DNA from: an uncultured Bacteroidales bacterium
GTDB taxonomy: Bacteria > Bacteroidota > Bacteroidia > Bacteroidales > Muribaculaceae
Assembly (NCBI GenBank): GCA_902786725.1
Contig: CADADP010000001.1
Span: forward strand, 53,865 to 117,864
DNA: 64,000 nt
Reading direction: 5' to 3'
Shown here: positions 37,663-45,441 of the stretch, piece by piece
Numbering within the stretch: the first letter of the stretch is position 1
How the letters are laid out: each line of letters starts with the position of its first letter
Translations under genes and position numbers: made by a program
Notes under the pieces: model-generated
The model's database searches: none
Told to the model about the DNA's origin: nothing
What the model saw: the letters and a program-made list of their open reading frames with translations, nothing else

Positions 37663-38053
37663 TCTTGGTGCCTTTGGGAATGGTTACGCCCTCAATGATA
37701 AGCGTGCTGAACTGCTCGCGCCCGTTGGTCTTCACGCGCACCGACTTGCTGAATCCTCCGGGACGCCCTATCGGGTTGTAGGTCACCTTGATTTTACCCT
37801 TCTTGCCCGGCTTGATGGGCTTGGTGGGGTATTCGGGGCGAGTGCACCCGCACGAAGCCACTGCCTCAACTATGATTAGCGGCTTGTTGCCGGTGTTGGT
37901 GAATTCAAACGTATGTGTCACAGGACCTTTCATCTCCTGTATCTGCCCAAAGTCGTGACGCTTCTCGGTGAAGGTGGCCTGGGCATACTTATCCTCGGCG
38001 AAGCCTGCGATGGCCGCAACGAGCATAATGGTGAGCGTTAGTATCTTTTTCAT
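37652..38053 (-). CDS. DUF1573-family exported protein (single domain)
   Basis: 133 residues: signal peptide (cleavage after GFA), then one DUF1573 module with EKRHDFGQIQEMKGPVTHTF, EAVASCGCTRPEYPTKP and KPGKKGKIKVTYNPIGRPG. The CGC motif matches the one in the coupled downstream protein. First gene of the DUF1573-DUF1573-meaB unit, with a perfect promoter at 38141-38174. Molecular role unknown. Confidence 0.88.
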   Translation of the reverse strand: MKKILTLTIMLVAAIAGFAEDKYAQATFTEKRHDFGQIQEMKGPVTHTFEFTNTGNKPLIIVEAVASCGCTRPEYPTKPIKPGKKGKIKVTYNPIGRPGGFSKSVRVKTNGREQFSTLIIEGVTIPKGTKSDE

Positions 38054-38140
38054 TGTTGTTAAGATGTTTATCAGTTTCAGTTTTACTTTTTTTTCAGTGA
38101 TGAATGCTATGATTCTTGAATGCTACAATTTTTTAATGAT

Positions 38141-38174
38141 GCAAATTTAATCAAAATCCGTGCGATTGACCAAA
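38141..38174 (-). promoter_or_regulatory. Promoter of the DUF1573-meaB unit
   Basis: Minus strand: TTTG (38174-38171), 21 nt, TAAATTTGC (38149-38141); full consensus. Confidence 0.75.
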
Positions 38175-38311
38175 CAAAGTGTGTTTTAATGCGATAAAAG
38201 TTCTTAAAATCCCCTTAAATCTTTTTAGATTTCCTCCTCCGCCTGCGTCCCCGGCAGGGTCCGGTGCCAGCCACCGTGTAACCGGCAGATTTATAGAGCA
38301 CAAACCCCGCC

Positions 38312-38447
38312 CTTGCCAAATCTAAACCACAACTTTAGATTTGCCCACCTCCTTGAAAATCTGCAATTTTTTCCTGTTATTTGTTTGAAGTTTGGGATAG
38401 TTTTGCTATATTTGCCAAAAATAAAGTACAACTTTAGATTTGGCAAG
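38312..38447. repeat. Perfect 15-bp inverted repeats flanking the ATPase/cas13b promoter
   Basis: CTTGCCAAATCTAAA (38312-38326) and TTTAGATTTGGCAAG (38433-38447) are exact reverse complements. A third near-copy, TTTAGATTTGCC, lies at 38334-38345 and can pair with the first as a short hairpin. The promoter 38384-38415 lies between them. They look like operator half-sites; the cognate protein is unknown. Confidence 0.65.
38384..38415 (+). promoter_or_regulatory. Promoter of the ATPase-cas13b unit
   Basis: TTTG (38384-38387), 19 nt, TATATTTGC (38407-38415); full consensus, about 48 nt before the ATPase start. I find no promoter in the 25-nt gap before cas13b. Confidence 0.75.
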
Positions 38448-38462
38448 TAATCAACTAACATT

Positions 38463-39644
38463 ATGTATAACAGAAAGATAGAGGATGAACTTTTGCGACT
38501 GAAGGGCTTATTTAGGGTGGTGACGGTAACAGGACCGCGCCAGTCGGGCAAAACCACGCTTGTGAAGCACGCTTTCCCCGACTACACCTACGTGAATCTT
38601 GAAGACGAGGCTGTGATTTCAGAACTGCAATTGAATCGAAAAGCATTTCTGGAACACCATTGCACCGGATTAATTATCGATGAAGTGCAACGTATGCCGG
38701 AGCTTATAAGCGCAGTGCAGGTAGTGGTGGATGAGACCTCCGGAGCCAGCGTGGTGCTGACAGGTAGCAACAACCTGCAGCTTATGCAACGTGTAACACA
38801 ATCGCTTGCCGGACGAACGGCCGTGCTCACCTTGCTTCCTCTATCGATTGAAGAACTCACCGGGAACGACCGTTTGCTATCGTGTTTTAAACTGATGTAT
38901 AACGGATTCTATCCCGCTGTATGGGCCCAAAATCTGCCGGCGCAAGACATGTATCGCCAGTACTTTAACACCTACATTCAGCGCGATATACGCCAAGTGC
39001 TTAACGTTAAAAATCTGGATGAATTCAGGAAATTTCTGGTAATTGCGGCTTCGCGAATAGGGACAGAATTCAACGCTCAAAGCATTTCCAACGAACTTGG
39101 TGTGTCGCTACCCACTGTGCTGGAATGGATGAATGTACTGGAGGCCACCTACGTGGCGTTCCGTCTGCGCCCGTTCTACCGTAACATAGGCAAGCGACTG
39201 ATAAAGACTCCCAAGATCTACTTCTACGACGTGGGCCTGGTATGTTACTTGCTGGGTATTACCAAGCCGAGCCAACTCGAAACACATCCACTGCGCGGAC
39301 AAGTGTTCGAGAACATGGTGGTATGTGAATTTATTAAGTATCAATTCAATAGAGGACGCGACAACGACATCTACTTTTTCCGTGACCGCAGCCAGCGCGA
39401 AGTGGATATAGTGATTGACCGCGGCCTCGACGAGTTGCACGCGTTTGAAGTGAAATTAGCCTCAACCATTCACCCTGATTTCTACAACAACCTAAAATAT
39501 TTCCGCAGTCTTTTTACCGACCAAACTCGCACCACACAAGTAATAAACACCGGTGCTTCAAGTGTTTACAGCCCTGAAACCGGTCACATAAACTTTTGGG
39601 ACATACCCACCACCCTCACCCGTATCGAGGACACAACCCACTGA
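38463..39644 (+). CDS. AAA-type ATPase with DUF4143 C-terminal domain
   Basis: 393 residues. Walker A GPRQSGKT (24-31) and a Walker B type stretch GLIIDEVQRMPEL (about 73-85) are followed by VVLTGSNNLQLMQRVTQSLAGR (sensor region). The C-terminal DUF4143 part includes an HTH-like stretch (SISNELGVSLPTVLEWMNVLEATYVAFRLRPF) and a possible nuclease-like core (YFFRDRSQREVDIVIDRG, with D/E...VD pattern). Such ATPases are common in Bacteroidales and mostly uncharacterised. It ends 25 nt before cas13b in the same direction and has the only promoter found, so it is likely co-transcribed with cas13b. Whether it takes part in CRISPR function is open. Confidence 0.85.
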   Translation: MYNRKIEDELLRLKGLFRVVTVTGPRQSGKTTLVKHAFPDYTYVNLEDEAVISELQLNRKAFLEHHCTGLIIDEVQRMPELISAVQVVVDETSGASVVLTGSNNLQLMQRVTQSLAGRTAVLTLLPLSIEELTGNDRLLSCFKLMYNGFYPAVWAQNLPAQDMYRQYFNTYIQRDIRQVLNVKNLDEFRKFLVIAASRIGTEFNAQSISNELGVSLPTVLEWMNVLEATYVAFRLRPFYRNIGKRLIKTPKIYFYDVGLVCYLLGITKPSQLETHPLRGQVFENMVVCEFIKYQFNRGRDNDIYFFRDRSQREVDIVIDRGLDELHAFEVKLASTIHPDFYNNLKYFRSLFTDQTRTTQVINTGASSVYSPETGHINFWDIPTTLTRIEDTTH

Positions 39645-39669
39645 AAAAATGACATAAAAAAGATTTACT

Positions 39670-42600
39670 ATGGTTGAAATAACAAATAATAAAAACGTGT
39701 ACGCAGCCTTTTCTAATATGGCTCAAGATAATCTGTATATGGTGTTTAACCACATTCTTAAATGCTTAGGAAAGAATGCCGAAAATAATGCAGCAGATAA
39801 AATTCTGCAGACTTTCGCTTCAAAAAAGGTAAACGAAAAGGCCAAGGCAATAGATTTGCTTAATCGGCATTTACCTTTCATGGAGCCACTTGTGGCCAGC
39901 GTCATGGACAAAAAGGGCAACAACTTCTCGTTACCCGAAGCATATGCTTACGTAATAAAAAGAATCGTTGAGATTGCGCGTTTCTATAGGAACTACACCA
40001 CCCATTATGATTCTGACGAAAGCGGTGAAATCCTAAATCTTAACAGTTATGAAGGAAGCATGTGCCATGGCCTTAACGAATTATTTAAAGCTAGCATACG
40101 GGTGGTACGTCAGCGATATGGATACACTGAAGACGATGTGAAATTTGTGGCAAATAGGGGCAAGGCACCGGGGAATGAAAAATCTTACAAGTACTTCCTG
40201 CACAAAACAGTGACTTCGGCAGCAAATAGCACACAAAGAAAAGAATTTTCACTAAAGGGGCTTGTCTTTTTCTTGTGTCTGCTACTGGAGAAAAAATACA
40301 TCAGCGAATTTCTGGATAAGACAAAGGCGTTTTATACATATCAGGATTTAACCAATCCTAAGCGCAAGAGTATATTACTAGAGTCAATAGCAGTGTATAG
40401 GGTGAAACTTCCACGTAAACGTTATGACAGTGAGACAAGTTTAACGGTGTTGGCATTAGACATAATGAATGAGCTACAACGGTGCCCTCGCGAGTTATTT
40501 GACATACTTTCTCCTGCCGACCAGAAATTATTTCGTAGCGTAAAAGGAGACGAGAATGGCGAGTCGGTGCTGATGATGCGCAGTAGCGACCGGTTCCCCA
40601 CACTGGCAATGAGATGGATTGACCTATGCGAAACGTTCAAGCAGATACGTTTCCAAATCAACTTAGGAAAATACAGGTTTGCTTTCTACAATAAGAGATG
40701 TATAAAATATGGCGAGGACAACGGAGTTCAAGTTCGCTCTTTAGAAAAAGAGCTACATGGATTTGGCCGGCTTGATAACATTGAGAAGGAGCGTCGAGAA
40801 AAATGGGCTACTCTGATCAGGGAATATGATGAAGTGCGCGAGGACACTGCCGATTCTGTGCCGTATATTACCGACCATCGCGCTTCATATCTCATAAGCA
40901 ACAATCGAGTGGGGCTTTACTGGAAAGCATCGGTCACCGATCCGTTCCCGGGATTGCCTCAACTCTCTACGACCCCACAGGCCAGAGATTTGCGAGAACG
41001 AAAAAAAGCCGGTGAAAAGCTCGCATCGCTCGCCACTCCAAAATGTTTCCTAAGTGTGCATGAGTTGCCGCCACTCGTATTTTACACTATGCTATTCAAA
41101 CAAGCCGCCCCATCCGTGCTGCAAAAATCCGGTGCTATTTCAGCTGAGGCAATAATAATGCGGTGGGTAAAGAATTTCCACTCGTTTATTGACGGCGTGC
41201 TATCCGGCGAAATCAGCAAAGATAATTGTGAAGATAAGGCAGCAAACCTCGGAATTGATTATAAGAGGCATTTACCAAAAAAACTTCAGGAATTTATATC
41301 GGGCTCAGGCGCTGACGAGCAAGTACTTAATAAGCGCTTGCGCGACAGGTTAGACAAGCATATCGCCGATACCGAGCGGCGTATCGAGCGCCATAGGCGC
41401 GACGCTGAGCGCCAAGCCGACGAAGCCAACAAGCGTGGAAAGAAAAACTTTGTAGAGATAAAGCCCGGGCGATTAGGCTCATGGCTGGCTCACGACATGA
41501 TAGCTATGCAGCCACAACCTCGGGGCGGAGAGAACAAGTTGACCGGGCTCAATTTCCAGATATTGCAGTCGGCATTATCGATGTTCGACAACTTGGAGAA
41601 TATGCGACAAGTACTGATTAGCGCGCGCCTGATAGGGAGTTCATATTCTCATCCATTCTTGGAGAAAGTACTTAACAAGCAACCTCGTAATACAATAGAA
41701 TTATATAAAATCTATCTTGACGAGAAAGTCGCTTGGCTACGAAGTCTAAAACCAGAAGAGATACGAGCACTTGGATTCATTACTCGTGGCACGGACAAGT
41801 GGTCGGTCCGGGACGAGGAATATTACAAGCGTGTACTGCTGCGATATAAGACAATGCCCGTGGAACTACCACGAGGCTTGTTCTCGCAAGCTATTAAAAA
41901 ATTATTGTCGGAGCAATTTGGCCCCAGTTTTGTAAAGGGTGAGACACGCGATGAAGCTAATGTATCGTTCCTTGTGTCGAAGTATTTTAGAGATAAATGC
42001 AATGACGACAGTCAGGAGTTTTACACTCAACCTAACGGCACGTATAAGCGTTATTACACCTTCTTTAGGTTACTTGCCGGCGCACCCACGCTAAAATCGG
42101 TACCGGAATATGGAAAGATTGTTACTGAAATTGACGCTTTCTTGAAGAGTGACCCATCGCTGGATTTGTTGTTAACGAAACAGCACGCTGATGTCGCCAC
42201 CGCTCAACCCACATTTGACTTAAGCCGAGAAATAGAGGAGGTGAATATTAAACTCGTTAAGGCTAAGGCCAAGAATCCCAACCTTGACGTGGCAAAACGA
42301 ATAGAAGAAATTATAAGCTCATCCATGAAGCTTAAGTCATTATCACCTGCTCAGAAGATGCAACTTATGAGCAAATTCCTCGGCAAAAACGTCGCATCAG
42401 CGCAGAATCAGCCACGACTGGTAGAGAAATATCTCAACGGGATAGAGAAATCGGAGAGAGAGCAAGAAAAGGTGAAATTATCGCGTACGTTGCGCCTCAT
42501 GAAGGAAACCGAGCGATTAATAAGAAACTATAGGGTGACGGATATTTTGCTTTTTCTCATGGCCCGTAACATTCTGTTTGCGGAAGACGAGATGCCAAGT

Positions 42601-43260
42601 GATGCCGCCGTGAAACATTTTAAATTGAGCGAAATCAGGCCCATTAGGCGGCAAGATGGTGTGGGCACACTTGAAATAAAGATTCCGTTCTCAATCACGC
42701 TTCACATTAAGGGAAGCAACGTGCCGGTAAGAATCACACAAGACTCGATAAAACTTAAAAACTATGGAGACTTCCAAAAGTTCCTTTATGACACCCGCCT
42801 CGAAACCTTAATTCCATATTTGGTTGATGACGAGAATGCCGTAAGGATTGATGTGAGCAAAGCCGAACTCGACGACGAATTCGCAAAATACGATACGGCA
42901 CGAATTGAAGTGTTCGCAAATGTACATAAGATTGAACGCCTTATCTTAGAGCGGCATTCCGAGTTGAAAGACAAAACATCGGCAAGCTACTACTATCAGG
43001 AAAATGGCAAGAATCTTCCTGTGCGTGGAAATTTTGGCAAGATGCTCAGTTACGACAAGCGTTATGCTGACGAAGAGCAGTCTGAGATGGTTAACATACG
43101 TAATTCATTCTCTCATAATTCATACCGAGGAGATGGTTTTGGGAACGTTAACATATCCACGAGCAAAGTGGGAGAGATTGCACCTGCGATTAAAGGCAAA
43201 CTTAAAAATAAAGCCGACCAAATTTCAGCTGACGCGAAAAAAGACAATGTTCAAAACTAA
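39670..43260 (+). CDS. cas13b: Cas13b, type VI-B CRISPR RNA-guided RNase
   Basis: 1196 residues, within the usual 1100-1250 of Cas13b. Two HEPN catalytic motifs sit near the two ends, the layout specific to Cas13b: R107-NYTT-H112 (in IARFYRNYTTHYDSDE) and R1144-NSFS-H1149 (in VNIRNSFSHNSYRG). Both Arg and His are intact, so RNase activity is expected. The middle has long Lys/Arg-rich helices as in the lid and linker domains (RLRDRLDKHIADTERRIERHRRDAE, split here by its repeats, about 555-580). The crRNA array begins 57 nt after the stop. No csx27/csx28 and no cas1/cas2 are nearby. The gene is visibly AT-richer than its neighbours, suggesting transfer. The protein would bind a crRNA with a 3' repeat handle, cleave target RNA and perhaps bystander RNA. 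Confidence 0.95.
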   Translation: MVEITNNKNVYAAFSNMAQDNLYMVFNHILKCLGKNAENNAADKILQTFASKKVNEKAKAIDLLNRHLPFMEPLVASVMDKKGNNFSLPEAYAYVIKRIVEIARFYRNYTTHYDSDESGEILNLNSYEGSMCHGLNELFKASIRVVRQRYGYTEDDVKFVANRGKAPGNEKSYKYFLHKTVTSAANSTQRKEFSLKGLVFFLCLLLEKKYISEFLDKTKAFYTYQDLTNPKRKSILLESIAVYRVKLPRKRYDSETSLTVLALDIMNELQRCPRELFDILSPADQKLFRSVKGDENGESVLMMRSSDRFPTLAMRWIDLCETFKQIRFQINLGKYRFAFYNKRCIKYGEDNGVQVRSLEKELHGFGRLDNIEKERREKWATLIREYDEVREDTADSVPYITDHRASYLISNNRVGLYWKASVTDPFPGLPQLSTTPQARDLRERKKAGEKLASLATPKCFLSVHELPPLVFYTMLFKQAAPSVLQKSGAISAEAIIMRWVKNFHSFIDGVLSGEISKDNCEDKAANLGIDYKRHLPKKLQEFISGSGADEQVLNKRLRDRLDKHIADTERRIERHRRDAERQADEANKRGKKNFVEIKPGRLGSWLAHDMIAMQPQPRGGENKLTGLNFQILQSALSMFDNLENMRQVLISARLIGSSYSHPFLEKVLNKQPRNTIELYKIYLDEKVAWLRSLKPEEIRALGFITRGTDKWSVRDEEYYKRVLLRYKTMPVELPRGLFSQAIKKLLSEQFGPSFVKGETRDEANVSFLVSKYFRDKCNDDSQEFYTQPNGTYKRYYTFFRLLAGAPTLKSVPEYGKIVTEIDAFLKSDPSLDLLLTKQHADVATAQPTFDLSREIEEVNIKLVKAKAKNPNLDVAKRIEEIISSSMKLKSLSPAQKMQLMSKFLGKNVASAQNQPRLVEKYLNGIEKSEREQEKVKLSRTLRLMKETERLIRNYRVTDILLFLMARNILFAEDEMPSDAAVKHFKLSEIRPIRRQDGVGTLEIKIPFSITLHIKGSNVPVRITQDSIKLKNYGDFQKFLYDTRLETLIPYLVDDENAVRIDVSKAELDDEFAKYDTARIEVFANVHKIERLILERHSELKDKTSASYYYQENGKNLPVRGNFGKMLSYDKRYADEEQSEMVNIRNSFSHNSYRGDGFGNVNISTSKVGEIAPAIKGKLKNKADQISADAKKDNVQN

Positions 43261-43317
43261 ATATTAGTGATGAAAAATTTAGTAACAAACTCAGAAGCAG
43301 GAATATAAAGCAATGCA
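43261..43317 (+). promoter_or_regulatory. Short leader between cas13b and the CRISPR array
   Basis: 57 AT-rich bases with no TAnnTTTG element. The array may be read through from cas13b or use a non-consensus promoter. Confidence 0.4.
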
Positions 43318-43750
43318 GTTGTGGAAGCCCTCATTTTAGAGGGTAATTACAACAAACTGAAAACCTGTAAATTACACGTTTTTGTTGTGGAAGCCCTCAT
43401 TTTAGAGGGTAATTACAACTATGAGTAATTGCGTTAACAGTGTGTTGTCGTTGTGGAAGCCCTCATTTTAGAGGGTAATTACAACTTTATTCTTTTGTAT
43501 TCATCCCAACCCATGGTTGTGGAAGCCCTCATTTTAGAGGGTAATTACAACCTAGTTTCTTGGCAGAACTCCTGTTCAGTTGTTGTGGAAGCCCTCATTT
43601 TAGAGGGTAATTACAACCGCTAATAGATTTTTAATTGCTTGTCTGAGGTTGTGGAAGCCCTCATTTTAGAGGGTAATTACAACTTCTTCAATTCGTAACG
43701 CTTAACGCCTTCAGGTTGTGGAAGCCCTCATTTTAGAGGGTAATTACAAC
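43318..43750 (+). CRISPR. Type VI-B CRISPR array, 7 repeats and 6 spacers
   Basis: Seven identical 36-nt repeats begin at 43318, 43384, 43450, 43516, 43582, 43648 and 43715. Spacers are 30, 30, 30, 30, 30 and 31 nt. The repeat starts GTTGTGGAAG and ends TAATTACAAC. Its core CCCTC-ATTTTA-GAGGG is a 5-bp stem with a 6-nt loop, and the GTTGT/ACAAC ends are also complementary. This is the known VI-B repeat form (GTTG...ACAAC, 36 nt). In that orientation the crRNA is read on the plus strand with the spacer 5' of the repeat. No repeat is degenerate, not even the last, and no two spacers are alike. Confidence 0.98.
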
Positions 43751-44128
43751 TAATTATTCACGCTAACTCAGTTGTGCGGATGTCTCTTAGGTTGATAGAG
43801 CGTCCGTACATTTGCCATCACCATATCTCATTGGCAAATAATTTGTGAAGCATTTGCGCACATTGGTGTTTATAGTCACCCATATCGCCATCCGCTGTCA
43901 TTTGTGGTATAACTTCCGCGCTATCCACCTCACGTCAGCAACGCATTATCAATTATCGTTCGACGACTGATTTTCAGCAACATGATACGCTATAATGGTT
44001 ATTTTGTGGGGTAATTGCGGATAAATCGAAAAATTTTTCTTAAATTTGTGAAATCTCGGAAATGGAATTATCAACATCATTACATTCAAAACCCGGTGAC
44101 TAAAAAACTCTAAAACTGAAATTCAAAT
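43751..44128. other. Gene-free stretch after the CRISPR array
   Basis: 378 bases with no reading frame of note on either strand. A weak hairpin GTGCGGA...TCCGTAC (43774-43810) follows the last repeat and may end the array transcript. A -7 element TAAATTTGT at 44041-44049 may serve the phosphatase genes, though its -33 (ATTG) is 23 nt away. Confidence 0.5.
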
Positions 44129-45433
44129 TTGCTTATGCTGATTAAACGTTTATTGCTGATTTTGTGGGCCGTGGTGCCACTGCTCTCGGGAGCCGCCACG
44201 CTCGATGACTTTGCGGCCAACCCGTGTAAGAGCGGCGGCTGCCTCTACGCATACCCCTACCCTGCCGAGCCGCTGCCGACGCTGACACCGGCCCCGGAGG
44301 GCTACGAGCCGTTCTACATCGACCACTACGGCCGCCACGGCAGCCGCTGGCTCATTGAGCCGGGCGACTACGTGAAGCCGGTGCGTCTGCTCGAGCGGCT
44401 GGATAGCGCCAACCTGCTCACCGCGCTGGGTAAGCGCACCCTGACCGACCTGCGCCGGTGGCAAGAGCAGTCGGAGAAGCGCCTGGGCGAACTCACCGAC
44501 ATCGGCGCCGAGCAGCACCAGGGCATAGCGGCGCGAATGTTCCGCAACTTCCCGCAGGTGTTCGGCGGGCGCGACAAGACTGTGCGCGCACGCTCGTCGG
44601 TGGTGATTCGCTGCATCCTCTCGATGATTGCCGAGACATCTACGCTCAAGGCTTGCAACCCAGGGCTGAACATCCTCACCGACGCCAGCCAGGCGGATAT
44701 GAAAACGATAGCCCACGGCTCGGCGCAGGAAAAACTGGGCAAGCTCAAGGAAGAGGCTCGCAAGCAGATTCCGCCGGGCCTGTATCACGTGGACTGGCCG
44801 ACGTTTTCCAAGCAACTGATGCTCGACAACGACCTGCTCTCAGACCACGAGAAGAGTTACCTGATGCACCTGCTGCGCCAGGTTGCCGTGTCGCTACAGA
44901 ACCACAAGACCGACTACTCGCTCTTTCAGCTGTTTACCACCGACGACCTGTTCAGCATGTGGGCCAACGATAACATTCACACCTACCTGAGCTTTGGCAA
45001 CTCGCCGCAGGCCCGCAATATGATGCCCTACGCGCAGGCCCACCTCTTGCGCGAGATGATAGCCACTGCCGACGATGTGATTGCCCACGGAGGCCGTGTC
45101 GCCGACCTGCGTTTCGGTCACGACGTGGTGCTTATTACGCTTGCCACACTGATGGAACTGGACCACTTCAACGTGAGCCTTGACAACCTGGCCGACGTGG
45201 CCGAGCAGTGGCGCAACTACGACATCTTCCCGATGGCATGCAACATTCAGATGGTGTTCTACCGCCCTGTGGGTGGCGCTGCCGGCGACGTGCTGGTGAA
45301 GGTGCTTATCAACGAGCATGAGGCGCAGCTGCCCGTGGGGCAAGACACAGCCCCCTACTGCCGCTGGGCCGACCTCAAGCACTACTACGAGAACAAACTG
45401 GAACTGATGGATAAAGAATACGAAAAACTCTAA
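44129..45433 (+). CDS. Histidine-type phosphatase, MINPP-like, paralogue 1
   Basis: 434 residues with a signal peptide (cleavage near SGAAT). Branch-2 histidine phosphatase motifs: HYGRHGSRW with R69-H70-G71 (nucleophile His 70) and RFGHDVV with H331-D332 (proton donor Asp). The family covers inositol-polyphosphate phosphatases (phytases, MINPP) and acid phosphatases, usually periplasmic or surface-exposed. Two related genes follow at once, 8 nt and about 30 nt apart. This copy alone has HD in the donor motif. Substrate (phytate or another phosphate ester) is not provable from sequence. Confidence 0.85.
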   Translation: MLMLIKRLLLILWAVVPLLSGAATLDDFAANPCKSGGCLYAYPYPAEPLPTLTPAPEGYEPFYIDHYGRHGSRWLIEPGDYVKPVRLLERLDSANLLTALGKRTLTDLRRWQEQSEKRLGELTDIGAEQHQGIAARMFRNFPQVFGGRDKTVRARSSVVIRCILSMIAETSTLKACNPGLNILTDASQADMKTIAHGSAQEKLGKLKEEARKQIPPGLYHVDWPTFSKQLMLDNDLLSDHEKSYLMHLLRQVAVSLQNHKTDYSLFQLFTTDDLFSMWANDNIHTYLSFGNSPQARNMMPYAQAHLLREMIATADDVIAHGGRVADLRFGHDVVLITLATLMELDHFNVSLDNLADVAEQWRNYDIFPMACNIQMVFYRPVGGAAGDVLVKVLINEHEAQLPVGQDTAPYCRWADLKHYYENKLELMDKEYEKL

Positions 45434-45441
45434 GTATCATT

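Larger units (their letters stand above)
38054..38462. other. Divergent intergenic region upstream of the CRISPR locus
   Basis: No gene. It holds the minus promoter 38141-38174, a GC-rich imperfect hairpin around 38240-38285, and the plus promoter 38384-38415. Three copies of TTTAGATTTG(g/c)C in both orientations (38312-38326, 38334-38345, 38433-38447) bracket that plus promoter. Confidence 0.7.

Noticed and set aside
40358-40661. Two small antisense frames inside cas13b
   Set aside because: Both lie wholly in cas13b on the other strand and have no features of a gene.
43004-43267. 87-codon frame overlapping the end of cas13b, considered as csx27/csx28
   Set aside because: It overlaps the conserved HEPN-2 coding region in another phase, is far too short for Csx27/Csx28 and has no run of membrane helices.
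43354-43714. Reading the reverse complements of the spacers as coding sequence (each has one open frame; that of spacer 3 starts with ATG)
   Set aside because: Short 30-nt pieces are open in at least one frame most of the time, so this does not show that the targets are mRNAs. A database search is needed.
43318-43750. Self-targeting spacers
   Set aside because: I looked by eye for spacer pieces elsewhere in the window and saw none. The rest of the genome is not available.
43751-44128. Degraded transposase or csx gene after the array
   Set aside because: Translated by eye on both strands; only short frames with many stops and no recognisable fragment.
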